47,892 nucleotides of DNA. Source: Mycolicibacterium chlorophenolicum (lineage in GTDB: Bacteria > Actinomycetota > Actinomycetes > Mycobacteriales > Mycobacteriaceae). The notes under the pieces are model-generated. The model ran no database searches. It was not told the DNA's origin and saw only the letters and a list, made by a program, of their open reading frames with translations. The stretch lies in contig NZ_JYNL01000020.1 in assembly GCF_001044235.1 (NCBI RefSeq), positions 295,790 to 343,681 on the forward strand, in the 5' to 3' direction. Made by a program: the position numbers and the translations under genes. Below, piece by piece: positions 31,282 through 40,104 of the stretch. How positions within the stretch are numbered: the stretch's first letter is position 1; every line of letters starts with the position of its first letter.

Positions 31282-31776
31282 ATGCGGCGCTGGCTCGTCT
31301 TCCTGCTCGCCACCATCGCCACGCTCGGCGGCGTGCTCGCACCCCCGGCCGGCGCCGCCGTCATCCCGATCGGTCGGCTCGGCGAGACGTTGCGCGTCGA
31401 ATTCAAGGGACTGGTCGCCGATGTCGCGGTCACCGGCATCGCGCCGTCGGACGTTCCGCCGGGCTTCGGCTACCCGCCCCGCGCCCCGCGCTACCAGGTG
31501 TACCGCGCCGACGTCACGATCACCCCGGTGCGACTGCCCACCCCGTACGCGATGGGCATCACCTACGGGTTCCGCGGCGTGACCCCGACCGGGGACGCCT
31601 ACGAGCCCCGCAACAGCGACGCCCCCGACGCGCTGCAGTACGGACTGCAGAACGCCCAGGTGGGCCGGACGTTCAGCGGGGGCGTCTGGTGGGACTGCTA
31701 CCGCGACCTGGTGTCCAACGTCGTCCTGATCGACCGGGTCACCGGCGTCCGACTGGCCCAGTGGAACGTGGCCTGA
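31282..31776 (+). CDS. Exported protein, Rv2668-like
   Basis: 164 residues from ATG 31282. A signal peptide (RRWLVFLLATIATLGGVLAP) is followed by a beta-rich mature domain (IPIGRLGETLRVEFKGLVAD ... VGRTFSGGVWWDCYRDLVSN). Position and length fit Rv2668. GGAGG lies 13 nt upstream, rather far. The last 16 nt overlap the start of the following acetyltransferase gene. Function unknown. Confidence 0.8.
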   Translation: MRRWLVFLLATIATLGGVLAPPAGAAVIPIGRLGETLRVEFKGLVADVAVTGIAPSDVPPGFGYPPRAPRYQVYRADVTITPVRLPTPYAMGITYGFRGVTPTGDAYEPRNSDAPDALQYGLQNAQVGRTFSGGVWWDCYRDLVSNVVLIDRVTGVRLAQWNVA

Positions 31777-32303
31777 GCCTGCAGATCGGTACGGCCGACG
31801 CCGCCCGGCTGGCCGAACTCGCCGACGTCGCCGCCCGCACCTTCCCGCTGGCCTGCCCCCCGTCGTGTACCCCGGCCGACGTCGCCGCGTTCATCGCCGA
31901 GAACCTCACACCGGCCCGATTCGGCGACTACCTCGACGATCCGGACCGGACCGTGCTGACGGCCACCCGAGATGACCGAATCATCGGTTACGCCATGATG
32001 ATTCGCGGCGTGCCCGACGACCCGGATGTGACGGCCGCGGTCACCCTGCGGCCGGCGGTGGAGCTGTCGAAGATGTACGTGCTGCCCGACGCCCACGGTG
32101 CGGGAGTGTCGACGGCCCTGATGAGCGCCGCCCTCCAGCACGCCGAGGCCGGGGCGGCGGCCTCGGTGTGGCTCGGCGTCAACCAGAAAAACGTTCGCGC
32201 GCAACGCTTTTACACCAAGCACGGTTTCACCGTCACCGGCACCAAGACGTTCCGGCTGGGCATCCACCTCGAGGCCGACTACGTGATGGCGCGCCCCGTC
32301 TGA
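31761..32303 (+). CDS. GNAT-family N-acetyltransferase (Rv2669-like)
   Basis: 180 residues from GTG 31761, overlapping the previous gene by 16 nt. GNAT fold: strand VELSKMYVLPDAHGAGVSTA carries the acetyl-CoA-binding loop (a variant of Q/R-x-x-G-x-G/A), followed by WLGVNQKNVRAQRFYTKHGF at motif B. Substrate unknown. Its end overlaps the convergent zapE gene by 25 bp. Confidence 0.88.
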   Translation: MERGLSLQIGTADAARLAELADVAARTFPLACPPSCTPADVAAFIAENLTPARFGDYLDDPDRTVLTATRDDRIIGYAMMIRGVPDDPDVTAAVTLRPAVELSKMYVLPDAHGAGVSTALMSAALQHAEAGAAASVWLGVNQKNVRAQRFYTKHGFTVTGTKTFRLGIHLEADYVMARPV

Positions 32304-33337
32304 CCGGCGGCCGTCAGCGCCAGCAGCCGCGACGTCGCCCTCAGGTACTTCTTGCGGAACCCGCCCGCGAGCATCTCGTCGCTGAACACCGTGTCGAGCT
32401 TGGCGCCGGACGCGACCACCGGGATGCCGGCGTCGTAGAGCCGGTCGGTCAGCGACACCAGCCGCAGCGCGACGTTCTGATCGTCGAGCGGATGCACCCC
32501 GGTCAGGAACACCTCGGAGACGCCCTCGATCAGGGTCAGGTAGCGCGACGGGTGCATCGTCGCCAGGTGCGCGCACAGCGCGTCGAAGTCGTCGAGCGTC
32601 GCGCCGGGCACGTCCGCTGCCCGCTGCGCCACCTCGTCGTCGCTGAGCGGCTCCGGCGCGGGCGGCAGGCCACGGTGCCGGTAGTCCGGGCCCTCGATGC
32701 GCACCGTGGTGAACATCGCTGCGAGCGTGTTGATCTCGCGCAGGAAGTCCTGCGCGGCGAACCGGCCCTCGCCGAGCTGCTCGGGCAGCGTGTTGGAGGT
32801 GGCCGCCACCGACACGCCCTTCTCGACGAGCGCCGACAACAGCCGGGAGATCAGCGTGGTGTTGCCGGGGTCGTCGAGCTCGAACTCGTCGATGCACACC
32901 AGTGCGTAGTCGGCGAGCAGGTCGATGCATTCGACGAAGCCGAACACCCCGGCCAGCTGGGTCAGCTCCCCGAACGTGGCGAACGCTCGCTTGACGTCGT
33001 CGCCGCCGACCTCGTAGTACGACGAGGCCAGCAGGTGCGTCTTGCCCACCCCGAAACCGCCGTCGAGGTAGATGCCGACGCCGGGCAGCACCTCCCGCTT
33101 GCCGAACAGCTTCTTCTTCCCGGCCCGCCGCTCGAGCGCCTGCGCGCAGAACCGGCGACAGGCCTCCACCGCCGCGGCCTGGGTGGGCTCGGCCGGATCG
33201 GGCCGGTAGGTGTCGAAGCTGACGTCGGCGAACGTCGGCGGCGGAACCAGCTGTGCGACCAACCGTTCCGGCGTGACGCTGGGACGCCGGTCGGTCAGAT
33301 GCGCGACGTCGCTGGAGCTGAAGCTGGACCCCTGCAT
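32279..33337 (-). CDS. zapE: ZapE/AFG1-like ATPase (Rv2670c-like)
   Basis: 352 residues from ATG 33337 with AAGGTG 5 nt upstream. AAA-type ATPase of the AFG1/ZapE family: Walker A GGFGVGKTH (about 93-101), Walker B ALVCIDEFELDD, sensor region VAATSNTLPEQLGEG. Family members associate with the division apparatus in E. coli and with mitochondrial protein quality control in eukaryotes. Divergent from the RibD-like gene, with only 34 bp between starts. Confidence 0.92.
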   Translation of the reverse strand: MQGSSFSSSDVAHLTDRRPSVTPERLVAQLVPPPTFADVSFDTYRPDPAEPTQAAAVEACRRFCAQALERRAGKKKLFGKREVLPGVGIYLDGGFGVGKTHLLASSYYEVGGDDVKRAFATFGELTQLAGVFGFVECIDLLADYALVCIDEFELDDPGNTTLISRLLSALVEKGVSVAATSNTLPEQLGEGRFAAQDFLREINTLAAMFTTVRIEGPDYRHRGLPPAPEPLSDDEVAQRAADVPGATLDDFDALCAHLATMHPSRYLTLIEGVSEVFLTGVHPLDDQNVALRLVSLTDRLYDAGIPVVASGAKLDTVFSDEMLAGGFRKKYLRATSRLLALTAAGQTGRAIT

Positions 33338-33371
33338 GCAGGCACCTTAACGGCGTGCTGTGATTCTGCGT

Positions 33372-34160
33372 ATGTCCGCAGACCACGACGGGACGCAGTT
33401 CACAGTGCTCGGTGGTGTCGGCGCGATCGACGCGGCCGGGCTGGCCGACCGGTACGCCTACCCCGACACCGATTCCGGATGCTGGGTGCGCGCCAACATG
33501 ATCGCGTCGGCCGACGGCGGCGCGACGAGCGCCGGTAAATCCGGCGGCCTCGGCGGCGCCGGTGACAAGGCACTGTTCGGCATGCTGCGCGAGCTCGCCG
33601 ACGTGGTGCTCGTCGGCGCGGCCACCGCACGGGTCGAGGACTACTCCGGGGTGACGTTCGACGCCGCGCAGCGCGCGGCACGGCGGGACCGCGGTCAGGC
33701 CGAGACCCCGCCGATCGCGATACTCACCCGATCGGGCTCGGTGGATCCGGACGCCAAGCTGTTCACCCGCACCGACGTCCCCCCGCTGGTCTTCACCAGT
33801 TCCGGCGCAGCGCCCGGCGCCCGCGACCGGCTGGGCGCACGCGCCGAGGTGATCGACGCCTCCGGCAGCGACCCCGACTCGCTCGATCTGGCCGGCGTGC
33901 TCGACGTGCTGGCCGGGCGCGGCCTGCGCCGCGTGCTCGCCGAGGGCGGCCCCGGCATCCTCGGCATGCTGATCGCCGAGGACCTGCTCGACGAGCTGTG
34001 CCTGAGCGTCTCGCCGGTGCTGGTCGGCGGCGCGGCGGGCCGCGTCGTCACCGGCGAGGCGGACGGCCGGACGGCCCTGCGACTGCGCCACGCGCTGACC
34101 GACGACGACGGCTACCTGTTCCTGAGCTACGTGCGCGCTGCCGCGGCCGACGCTCGCTGA
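33372..34160 (+). CDS. RibD-C-domain pyrimidine reductase family protein (Rv2671-like)
   Basis: 262 residues from ATG 33372 (an in-frame GTG at 33360 is an alternative). It has the dihydrofolate-reductase-like fold of the RibD reductase domain: WVRANMIASADGGATSAGKS, ADVVLVGAATARVEDY, and LRRVLAEGGPGILGMLIAED. No deaminase domain. M. tuberculosis Rv2671 has been reported to reduce dihydrofolate and can bypass DHFR, so either riboflavin-pathway or folate reductase activity is possible. Confidence 0.9.
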   Translation: MSADHDGTQFTVLGGVGAIDAAGLADRYAYPDTDSGCWVRANMIASADGGATSAGKSGGLGGAGDKALFGMLRELADVVLVGAATARVEDYSGVTFDAAQRAARRDRGQAETPPIAILTRSGSVDPDAKLFTRTDVPPLVFTSSGAAPGARDRLGARAEVIDASGSDPDSLDLAGVLDVLAGRGLRRVLAEGGPGILGMLIAEDLLDELCLSVSPVLVGGAAGRVVTGEADGRTALRLRHALTDDDGYLFLSYVRAAAADAR

Positions 34161-34177
34161 TCAGTACTGTGGTCGGC

Positions 34178-35734
34178 ATGTTTCGTTCGGTGCCGGCTGT
34201 GGTGGCGGTGACGGTGTCGCTGGTCCTCTCCGCGTGCTCCCCCGGCCTGGCCGCCAATCCGCGCTACGCCACCGACTCCGGCGCGGGCCCGCAGGGCGCC
34301 ACCCAGACCAGTGAGAAGCCCGCCGGTCCGCCGGGGATCGAGGCGCCGAAGAACGACCTGTCGTGGCGCGACTGCACCTCCCGGGTGTTCAGCGCGGCGG
34401 CGGTGGATCCCCTGCCGGGTGTCACGCTCGACTGCGCGAGCTACGACGCCGACCTCGATCCGATCAGCGGGGCGACCGGCAGCGTGAGCATCGGCGTGGT
34501 CCGCGCCCGCTCCGCCCAGACCCCGGCCGACGCGGGTCCGCTGGTGATGACGACCGGTTCGGACCTGCCGTCTTCGGTGCAGCTGCCGGCGTGGTTGTCG
34601 CGCGCCGGCGGCGACGTGCTGGCCAAGCATCCGATCGTCGCCGTCGACCGTCGCGGCATCGGCATGTCCGGTGCTCTGGACTGCCGCGACGTGTTCGATC
34701 GGCAGGAGATGTTCGAGCAGGCCCAGTTCCAGTCCGGCGACGATCCGGTCGCCAACCTCGGGGCGGTCACCATGACCGCGACGACGAGCTGCACCGACAC
34801 CATCGCCCCCGGCGACTCGGCGTACGACAACTCCCACGCCGCCGAGGACCTCGAACGGCTGCGCACCACCTGGGACGTGCCGGCGCTGGCGCTGCTCGGC
34901 GTCGGCAACGGGGCGCAGGTGGCGCTGGCGTACGCCGGTTCCCACCCCAACAAGGTGGCTCGGCTGGTGCTGGATTCCCCGCTGCCACTGGGCATCGCGG
35001 CCGAGGCCGCCACCGAGCAGCGGGTCAGGGGCGAGCAGGCATCGCTCGACGCCTGGGCCACCCAGTGCCTGGCGACCAACTGCCCGCTCGGCCCGGACCC
35101 CAAGGGCGCCGTCGACGCCCTGCTCTCGGCGGCGCGCGCCGGCAACGGCCCCGGCGGGGCGTCGGTCGCCGCGGTCGCCGACGCGATCTCCACGGCGCTG
35201 GCGTTCCCCCAGGGCAACCGCGTGGACGCCGGCAACGAGCTGGCCCAGGCGATCGCCGATGCGAACTCCGGAGACACCAACCGGCTCAACAACCTGATCA
35301 ACACCGCGGAGACACTGCGCCAGACCGACGGACAGTTCGTCAACTCCTGTAGCGACGCGCTCAACCGCCCCACCCCCGACCGGGTCCGCGAGCTCGTCGT
35401 CGAGTGGGGCAAGCGTTACCCGCAGTTCGGCACGGTCGGCGCGCTCGACATGGTCAAGTGCCTGAACTGGCCCAGCGGCACCGCCCCGAAGGAACCTCAG
35501 GGGCTGACGACGCCGACCCTGCTGCTCGGCGTGCAGAACGATCCGATCGTGGGCGGCGAAGGCGTGGCGGCCGTCGCCGCGACAGCGATCAACGCGGGGT
35601 CGACCAACAAGCGGGTGATGTGGCAGGGCATCGGCCACGGCGCGTCGATCTACTCGCGCTGCGCGCTCCCGCCGGTGCTCGCCTACCTCGACAGCGGCCA
35701 GCTGCCCGCCACCGACACGTACTGCCCGGCCTGA
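34178..35734 (+). CDS. Lipoprotein alpha/beta hydrolase, Rv2672-like (putative exported protease)
   Basis: 518 residues from ATG 34178. Signal peptide with lipobox L-S-A-C (Cys near residue 20). A Pro/Gly linker leads to an alpha/beta hydrolase of the tripeptidyl-aminopeptidase type: VDRRGIGMSGALDCRD, the nucleophile-elbow region LALLGVGNGAQVALAYAGSH (GVGNGA instead of GxSxG), and a C-terminal LLGVQNDPIVGGEG and GIGHG with the likely catalytic His. The Asn in place of the elbow Ser is unusual and suggests altered or lost hydrolase activity. Syntenic with Rv2672. Confidence 0.88.
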   Translation: MFRSVPAVVAVTVSLVLSACSPGLAANPRYATDSGAGPQGATQTSEKPAGPPGIEAPKNDLSWRDCTSRVFSAAAVDPLPGVTLDCASYDADLDPISGATGSVSIGVVRARSAQTPADAGPLVMTTGSDLPSSVQLPAWLSRAGGDVLAKHPIVAVDRRGIGMSGALDCRDVFDRQEMFEQAQFQSGDDPVANLGAVTMTATTSCTDTIAPGDSAYDNSHAAEDLERLRTTWDVPALALLGVGNGAQVALAYAGSHPNKVARLVLDSPLPLGIAAEAATEQRVRGEQASLDAWATQCLATNCPLGPDPKGAVDALLSAARAGNGPGGASVAAVADAISTALAFPQGNRVDAGNELAQAIADANSGDTNRLNNLINTAETLRQTDGQFVNSCSDALNRPTPDRVRELVVEWGKRYPQFGTVGALDMVKCLNWPSGTAPKEPQGLTTPTLLLGVQNDPIVGGEGVAAVAATAINAGSTNKRVMWQGIGHGASIYSRCALPPVLAYLDSGQLPATDTYCPA

Positions 35735-35762
35735 CAGCCCGGCACCGCGCCGCTACGGTACG

Positions 35763-37049
35763 GTGCCTGACGTGCGTGATCTTGTGCTGAAAGCGTTCAG
35801 GCCCCGCACCAGCCCGCCCACCACCGCGTCGGTTCTGCGTTCGGTCCTGTGGCCGCTGGCGATCCTGTCGATCATCCACCGCAGCTACGTCCTGGTCTTC
35901 AACCGCTACATCACCGACGATTTCGCGCCGGTGTACCGCGCGGTCATCAACTTCAAGTTCGGCTGGGACATCTACAACGAGCACTTCGACTACGTCGATC
36001 CGCACTACCTCTATCCGCCCGGCGGCACCCTGATCATGGCGCCGTTCGGCTACCTGCCCGAGGTCGCGTCGCGCAACTGGTTCATCTTCTTCAACACCGT
36101 GGCGATCATCCTCGCCGGCTACTTCCTGCTGCGGCTGTTCGGTTTCACGTTGTCCTCGGTCGCCGCGCCCGCGCTGCTGCTGGCGATGTTCTGCACCGAG
36201 AGCGTCACCAACACCCTGGTGTTCGGCAACATCAACGGCGTCATGCTGCTGCTGGAGGTGTTGTTCTTCCGGTGGCTGCTGGACGGCAACCGCAGCCACG
36301 AGTGGTGGGCCGGGGTCAGCATCGGGCTGACCCTGGTGGTCAAACCGCTGCTGGCGCCGCTGCTGCTGCTCCCGCTGCTCAACCGTCAGTGGCGGGTGCT
36401 GGTCACCGCGATCGCGGTGCCCGTCGTGTTCAATGTCGCCGCCTGGCCGCTGATCTCCGACCCGATGAACTTCGTCACCCGCACGGTGCCCTACATCTTC
36501 TCCACCCGCGACTACTTCAACAGCTCGATCCTCGGCAACGGCCTGTACTTCGGGCTGCCGACGTGGCTGATCCTCACGTTGCGGGTGGCCTTCGCCGTCC
36601 TCGGCGCCGCCGCCCTGTGGCTGCTCTACCGCTACTACCGCACCCGCGACCCGTTCTTCTGGATGCTCACCTCCTCCGGCGTGCTGCTCACCACCTCGTG
36701 GCTGGTGCTCTCGCTGGGGCAGGGCTACTACTCGATCACGCTGTTTCCGTTCCTGATGACCGTCGTGCTGCCGAACTCGGTGATCCGCAGCTGGGTGGCG
36801 TGGCTGGCGGTCTACGGGTTCCTGACGATGGATCGCTGGTTGCTCTGGCAGCTGCCGAGCACCGGGCGCGCGCTGGAGTATCTGAAGATCACCTACGGCT
36901 GGTCGCTGATGGTGATCGTGGTCTTCACCACGCTGCTGTACCGCTACCTCGACGCCCGGGCGGACGGCCGTCTCGACGAGGGCATCGATCCGGTGTGGCT
37001 GCCTCGACGCGCTCCCGAGTCCGCGGCGCCGAGTAGCCTGGCACCATGA
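35763..37049 (+). CDS. aftC: Alpha-(1->3)-arabinofuranosyltransferase AftC
   Basis: 428 residues from GTG 35763. GT87-type polytopic membrane glycosyltransferase with about 10-12 helices. The loop ITDDFAPVYRAVINFKFGWD holds the catalytic-type Asp pair, followed by DYVDPHYLYPPGGTLIMAPF. Strong similarity to M. tuberculosis AftC (Rv2673). It uses decaprenyl-phospho-arabinose to add alpha-1,3 branches to arabinogalactan and lipoarabinomannan at the outer face of the membrane. Its stop overlaps the msrB start (ATGA). Confidence 0.95.
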   Translation: MPDVRDLVLKAFRPRTSPPTTASVLRSVLWPLAILSIIHRSYVLVFNRYITDDFAPVYRAVINFKFGWDIYNEHFDYVDPHYLYPPGGTLIMAPFGYLPEVASRNWFIFFNTVAIILAGYFLLRLFGFTLSSVAAPALLLAMFCTESVTNTLVFGNINGVMLLLEVLFFRWLLDGNRSHEWWAGVSIGLTLVVKPLLAPLLLLPLLNRQWRVLVTAIAVPVVFNVAAWPLISDPMNFVTRTVPYIFSTRDYFNSSILGNGLYFGLPTWLILTLRVAFAVLGAAALWLLYRYYRTRDPFFWMLTSSGVLLTTSWLVLSLGQGYYSITLFPFLMTVVLPNSVIRSWVAWLAVYGFLTMDRWLLWQLPSTGRALEYLKITYGWSLMVIVVFTTLLYRYLDARADGRLDEGIDPVWLPRRAPESAAPSSLAP

Positions 37050-37456
37050 CGGGTCCCAAACTTGAGCTGAGCGACGACCAGTGGCGCGAACGCCTGAGCC
37101 CCGAGGAGTTCGCGGTGCTGCGCCGGGCGGGCACCGAACGTCCGTTCACCGGCGAGTACACCGACACCACGACCGAAGGTGTCTACCAGTGCAGGGCGTG
37201 CGGTGCCGAATTGTTCCGCAGCAGTGAGAAATTCGAGTCGCACTGCGGCTGGCCGTCGTTCTTCGACCCCGCCGATTCCGACGCGGTGATCCTGCGCACG
37301 GACGACTCGCTGGGCATGCGTCGGGTGGAGGTGCTGTGCGCGAACTGCCACAGCCATCTGGGGCACGTGTTCGAGGGCGAGGGCTATCCGACGCCGACCG
37401 ACCAGCGCTACTGCATCAACTCGATTTCACTGCGTCTGGTGCCCTCAGGACAGTGA
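37046..37456 (+). CDS. msrB: Peptide-methionine (R)-S-oxide reductase MsrB
   Basis: 136 residues. Two zinc CxxC pairs (QCRACGAELF; CANCHSHLGHVF), FESHCGWPSFFDPA and the catalytic Cys in RYCINSISL are all present. Repairs oxidised methionine (R form) using thioredoxin. Translationally coupled to aftC, as Rv2674 follows Rv2673. Its 3' end overlaps the convergent EAL-domain gene by 41 bp. Confidence 0.96.
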   Translation: MTGPKLELSDDQWRERLSPEEFAVLRRAGTERPFTGEYTDTTTEGVYQCRACGAELFRSSEKFESHCGWPSFFDPADSDAVILRTDDSLGMRRVEVLCANCHSHLGHVFEGEGYPTPTDQRYCINSISLRLVPSGQ

Positions 37457-39212
37457 CGTCCTGCGGCAGCCCCGCGTCGTCTCGGCCCTGCGCTTCGAGC
37501 AGTGCGAGCATGTCCGGTCCCGGCAGGGGCCGGCTGAAGTAGAAGCCCTGCGCCACCCGGCAGCCGTACTGGCGCAGCAGGGCCGCGATCTCGGCGCTCT
37601 CCACCCCCTCGGCCACCGGCGTCATCCCCAGCGCGTGCGCCATCCCGATCATCGAGCGCACGATCGTCGCCGACGTCTGATGCGTCAGGATCGGGGCGAT
37701 GAACTCACGATCGAGCTTGAGCTGGTCGACCGGCAGATCACGCAGGTACCACAGCGCCGAGTAACCGCTGCCGAAATCGTCGAGCGCGACGCGAATCCCT
37801 TTCTTGCGCAATGCGTCCAACGCCGACCGGGTTTCGTGCATGTCGGCGAGCAGCCGGTCCTCGGTGATCTCGACGATCAGCGCCTCCGGCGGCAGCCCGC
37901 GCCGGCGCAGGCCCGCGGTGATGTCGGAGGTGAGCTTCGGGTCGCTGATCGTCGGCGCGAAGACGTTGACCGCCACCGGCAGCCGAAAGCCCGCCGCGTG
38001 CCAGGTCGCGGCGTCGTCGAGCGCCAGGTCGAGCACGGCGCTGGTCAGTGAGCTCATCAGCGCCTGCTTGGTGACCAGCGGGAGGAACTGGTCGGGTGCG
38101 AGCAGGCCATGACAGGGGTGCGGCCACCGGATCAGCGCCTCCATCCCGACGATCCGCCCGGAGTACAGGTCGAACTGCGGTTGGTACACCACGCTCAGTC
38201 CCGAGTGGTCGATCGCGTCCCGGAGTTCGTCGAGCATGGCCGGGGCGACGGGCAGCGCCTCGGCGGCTCCGGCGCGCAGCCGGCGATTCTCGCCCAGGAT
38301 CATCACCTGCCGGATCACCACGGCCACCACGATCACCGCGACGGCCACGAACACCGGCCCGAGCCCCGCGATCAGGACGGGGGTGCACAGCACCGCCGAC
38401 AGCAGCACCGGCACATAGGGCAGCCACCGCGACACTGCCGTGGTCCGCGACGCGGCGTCGACGGAGGTTCCGCGGGTGGCGGACAGCGCGGCGACGCCGA
38501 GCAAAACCAGACCCCACGCCCAGCCGATGGCGATCTCGTGGTGGTCGGTGTAACCGTCCGTGGCGGTCAGATAGGCGAATGCGGTGTCGGAGGCCGCGAT
38601 CGCGACCAGCCCGGCGGTCATCAGGGCCAGGTGCGCGCGCCGGGACGGCGCGGCGCGCAGGCACATGAGCGCGGCGACGGTGATCAGTGCGATGTCGACG
38701 ACCGGGTAGACCAGCGACATCGCGACCGACACCACATCGCCGCCCTGGGCCGCGTACACCGTCTGCAGCCACGTCACCCAGGCGGCGCCGAAGATCGCCG
38801 CCGCGACGATCAGCCCGTCCAGCAACACCCGCAGTTGGGTGCCAGTCGGCGCAGCGGTGAGCATCAGGATCAGACACATGCCGGCACCGGCGAGGAACGT
38901 CAGGTAGCCGGCGTCCGCCCATGAGGGGAACGGCGCCTCGCCGACCACCAGGTCGTAGTAACTCCACATCGCCTCACCCGCGGCCCAGCCGGCCGTACCG
39001 GCGGCGAGGAAGGCCCAGGCGGCGCGGTCCCGGCCGGACAGGACGAACGCCGCGCGGGCGGCACAGGCCGCCGCGCCGAGCGCGAAGAGCACGAGCCCGA
39101 CGTCGTCGAGAACACGGATGAGGGCCGGGCCGCCCCAACCGCCGATCAACCAGGCGCCATACCCGGCACCGACGATCACAGCACCCGCCGCCACCCCCCT
39201 GAGGAACGGCAC
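37416..39212 (-). CDS. Membrane EAL-domain cyclic-di-GMP phosphodiesterase
   Basis: 598 residues from GTG 39212. About eight to nine hydrophobic helices (residues 5-300) resemble those of the GGDEF-EAL protein at 17075-19405. Both have a WLPY-M/V-P segment and an ENRRL sequence at the end of the membrane part. Here ENRRL is followed within about 30 residues by the EAL domain (ELRDAIDHSGLSVVYQPQFD), so the GGDEF domain is missing. EAL residues look complete: MEALIRW, VNVFAPT, VEITED, LDDFGSGYSAL, LKLDREF, VAEGVES. Predicted to degrade c-di-GMP. It occupies the place of Rv2675c in M. tuberculosis. Confidence 0.92.
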   Translation of the reverse strand: MPFLRGVAAGAVIVGAGYGAWLIGGWGGPALIRVLDDVGLVLFALGAAACAARAAFVLSGRDRAAWAFLAAGTAGWAAGEAMWSYYDLVVGEAPFPSWADAGYLTFLAGAGMCLILMLTAAPTGTQLRVLLDGLIVAAAIFGAAWVTWLQTVYAAQGGDVVSVAMSLVYPVVDIALITVAALMCLRAAPSRRAHLALMTAGLVAIAASDTAFAYLTATDGYTDHHEIAIGWAWGLVLLGVAALSATRGTSVDAASRTTAVSRWLPYVPVLLSAVLCTPVLIAGLGPVFVAVAVIVVAVVIRQVMILGENRRLRAGAAEALPVAPAMLDELRDAIDHSGLSVVYQPQFDLYSGRIVGMEALIRWPHPCHGLLAPDQFLPLVTKQALMSSLTSAVLDLALDDAATWHAAGFRLPVAVNVFAPTISDPKLTSDITAGLRRRGLPPEALIVEITEDRLLADMHETRSALDALRKKGIRVALDDFGSGYSALWYLRDLPVDQLKLDREFIAPILTHQTSATIVRSMIGMAHALGMTPVAEGVESAEIAALLRQYGCRVAQGFYFSRPLPGPDMLALLEAQGRDDAGLPQDVTVLRAPDAVKSS

Positions 39213-39395
39213 CGGGGGATCCTAGCAACCTCGCTATACACGCGGTACCAGATCATGGGGGCCGCAGGTTGTTTGCTGCGACTAACTATTGCTTTCGAGA
39301 TAGAGTCTTTGGACCCTTGAACTGCAGCTTCCTCGTCGATGAAGTATTTGCAGCAGCATCAATATCGACCGCGAAAGCCGTCTTTCAGCAAACCA

Positions 39396-40100
39396 TCAGG
39401 GCAGTGCGTTCACGAGCTTTTCCACCGACACCCGGGGTCCGGTGAAGAACGGCGTCTCCTCGCGCACGTGCCGGCGCGCATCGGTGGCGCGCAGGTCCCG
39501 CATCAGATCCACGATCCGGTGCAGTTCCGGGGCCTCGAACGCCAGCAGCCACTCGTAGTCGCCGAGCGCGAACGCCGGCACGGTGTTGGCCCGAACGTCC
39601 TTGTAGCCGCGCGCGGCCATGCCGTGCTCGGCGAGCATCCGGCGGCGCTCGTCGTCGGGCAGCAGGTACCACTCGAGCGAGCGCACGAACGGATACACGC
39701 AGATGTAGGCGCCGGGCTCCTCGCCCGCGAGGAACGCCGGGACGTGGCTCTTGTTGAACTCGGCGGGACGGTGCAGCGCCACATTGCTCCACACCGGGGT
39801 CGACGCACGGCCCAGCGTGGTGGTGCGGCGGAAATCGGCGTAGGTGGCCTGCAGGGCCTCGATGGTCTCGGCGTGCGTCCAGATCATGAAGTCGGCGTCG
39901 GCGCGCATCCCGGCCACGTCGTAGAGCCCCCGCACGACGACGCCGTTGTCCTCCTGATGCTTGAGGAATGTCGCGGTCTCGTCGACGATCGCGGCCCGCG
40001 CATCGTCACCGTCGGCCAGCACCCCGGGCTTGACCGCGAACACCGAGAACATCAGGTAGCGGATGGTGGAGTTGATCGCGTCGAAGTCGAGCTTGGCCAT
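39396..40100 (-). CDS. hemQ: Coproheme decarboxylase HemQ (ChdC)
   Basis: 234 residues. Chlorite-dismutase-fold family, actinobacterial Hem[38 protein letters not shown], and [20 protein letters not shown] with the catalytic Tyr; Lys/His residues near [12 protein letters not shown]. It converts coproheme to heme b using peroxide, the last step of the coproporphyrin-dependent pathway. It is 4 bp downstream of hemY in a hemE-hemY-hemQ operon (Rv2678c-Rv2676c order). Confidence 0.95.
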   Translation of the reverse strand: MAKLDFDAINSTIRYLMFSVFAVKPGVLADGDDARAAIVDETATFLKHQEDNGVVVRGLYDVAGMRADADFMIWTHAETIEALQATYADFRRTTTLGRASTPVWSNVALHRPAEFNKSHVPAFLAGEEPGAYICVYPFVRSLEWYLLPDDERRRMLAEHGMAARGYKDVRANTVPAFALGDYEWLLAFEAPELHRIVDLMRDLRATDARRHVREETPFFTGPRVSVEKLVNALP

Positions 40101-40104
40101 GGCT

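Noticed and set aside
31698..34091. Long minus-strand open frame spanning zapE, RibD-like and GNAT genes
   Set aside because: It is out of frame with the clear ZapE motifs and antisense to others; composition is that of a shadow frame.
39213..39395. Comparatively AT-rich spacer between the EAL gene and the hemQ stop codon, considered as a foreign insertion
   Set aside because: Only 183 bp, no repeats at its borders and no gene. It is more simply the EAL promoter plus the hemQ 3' region.
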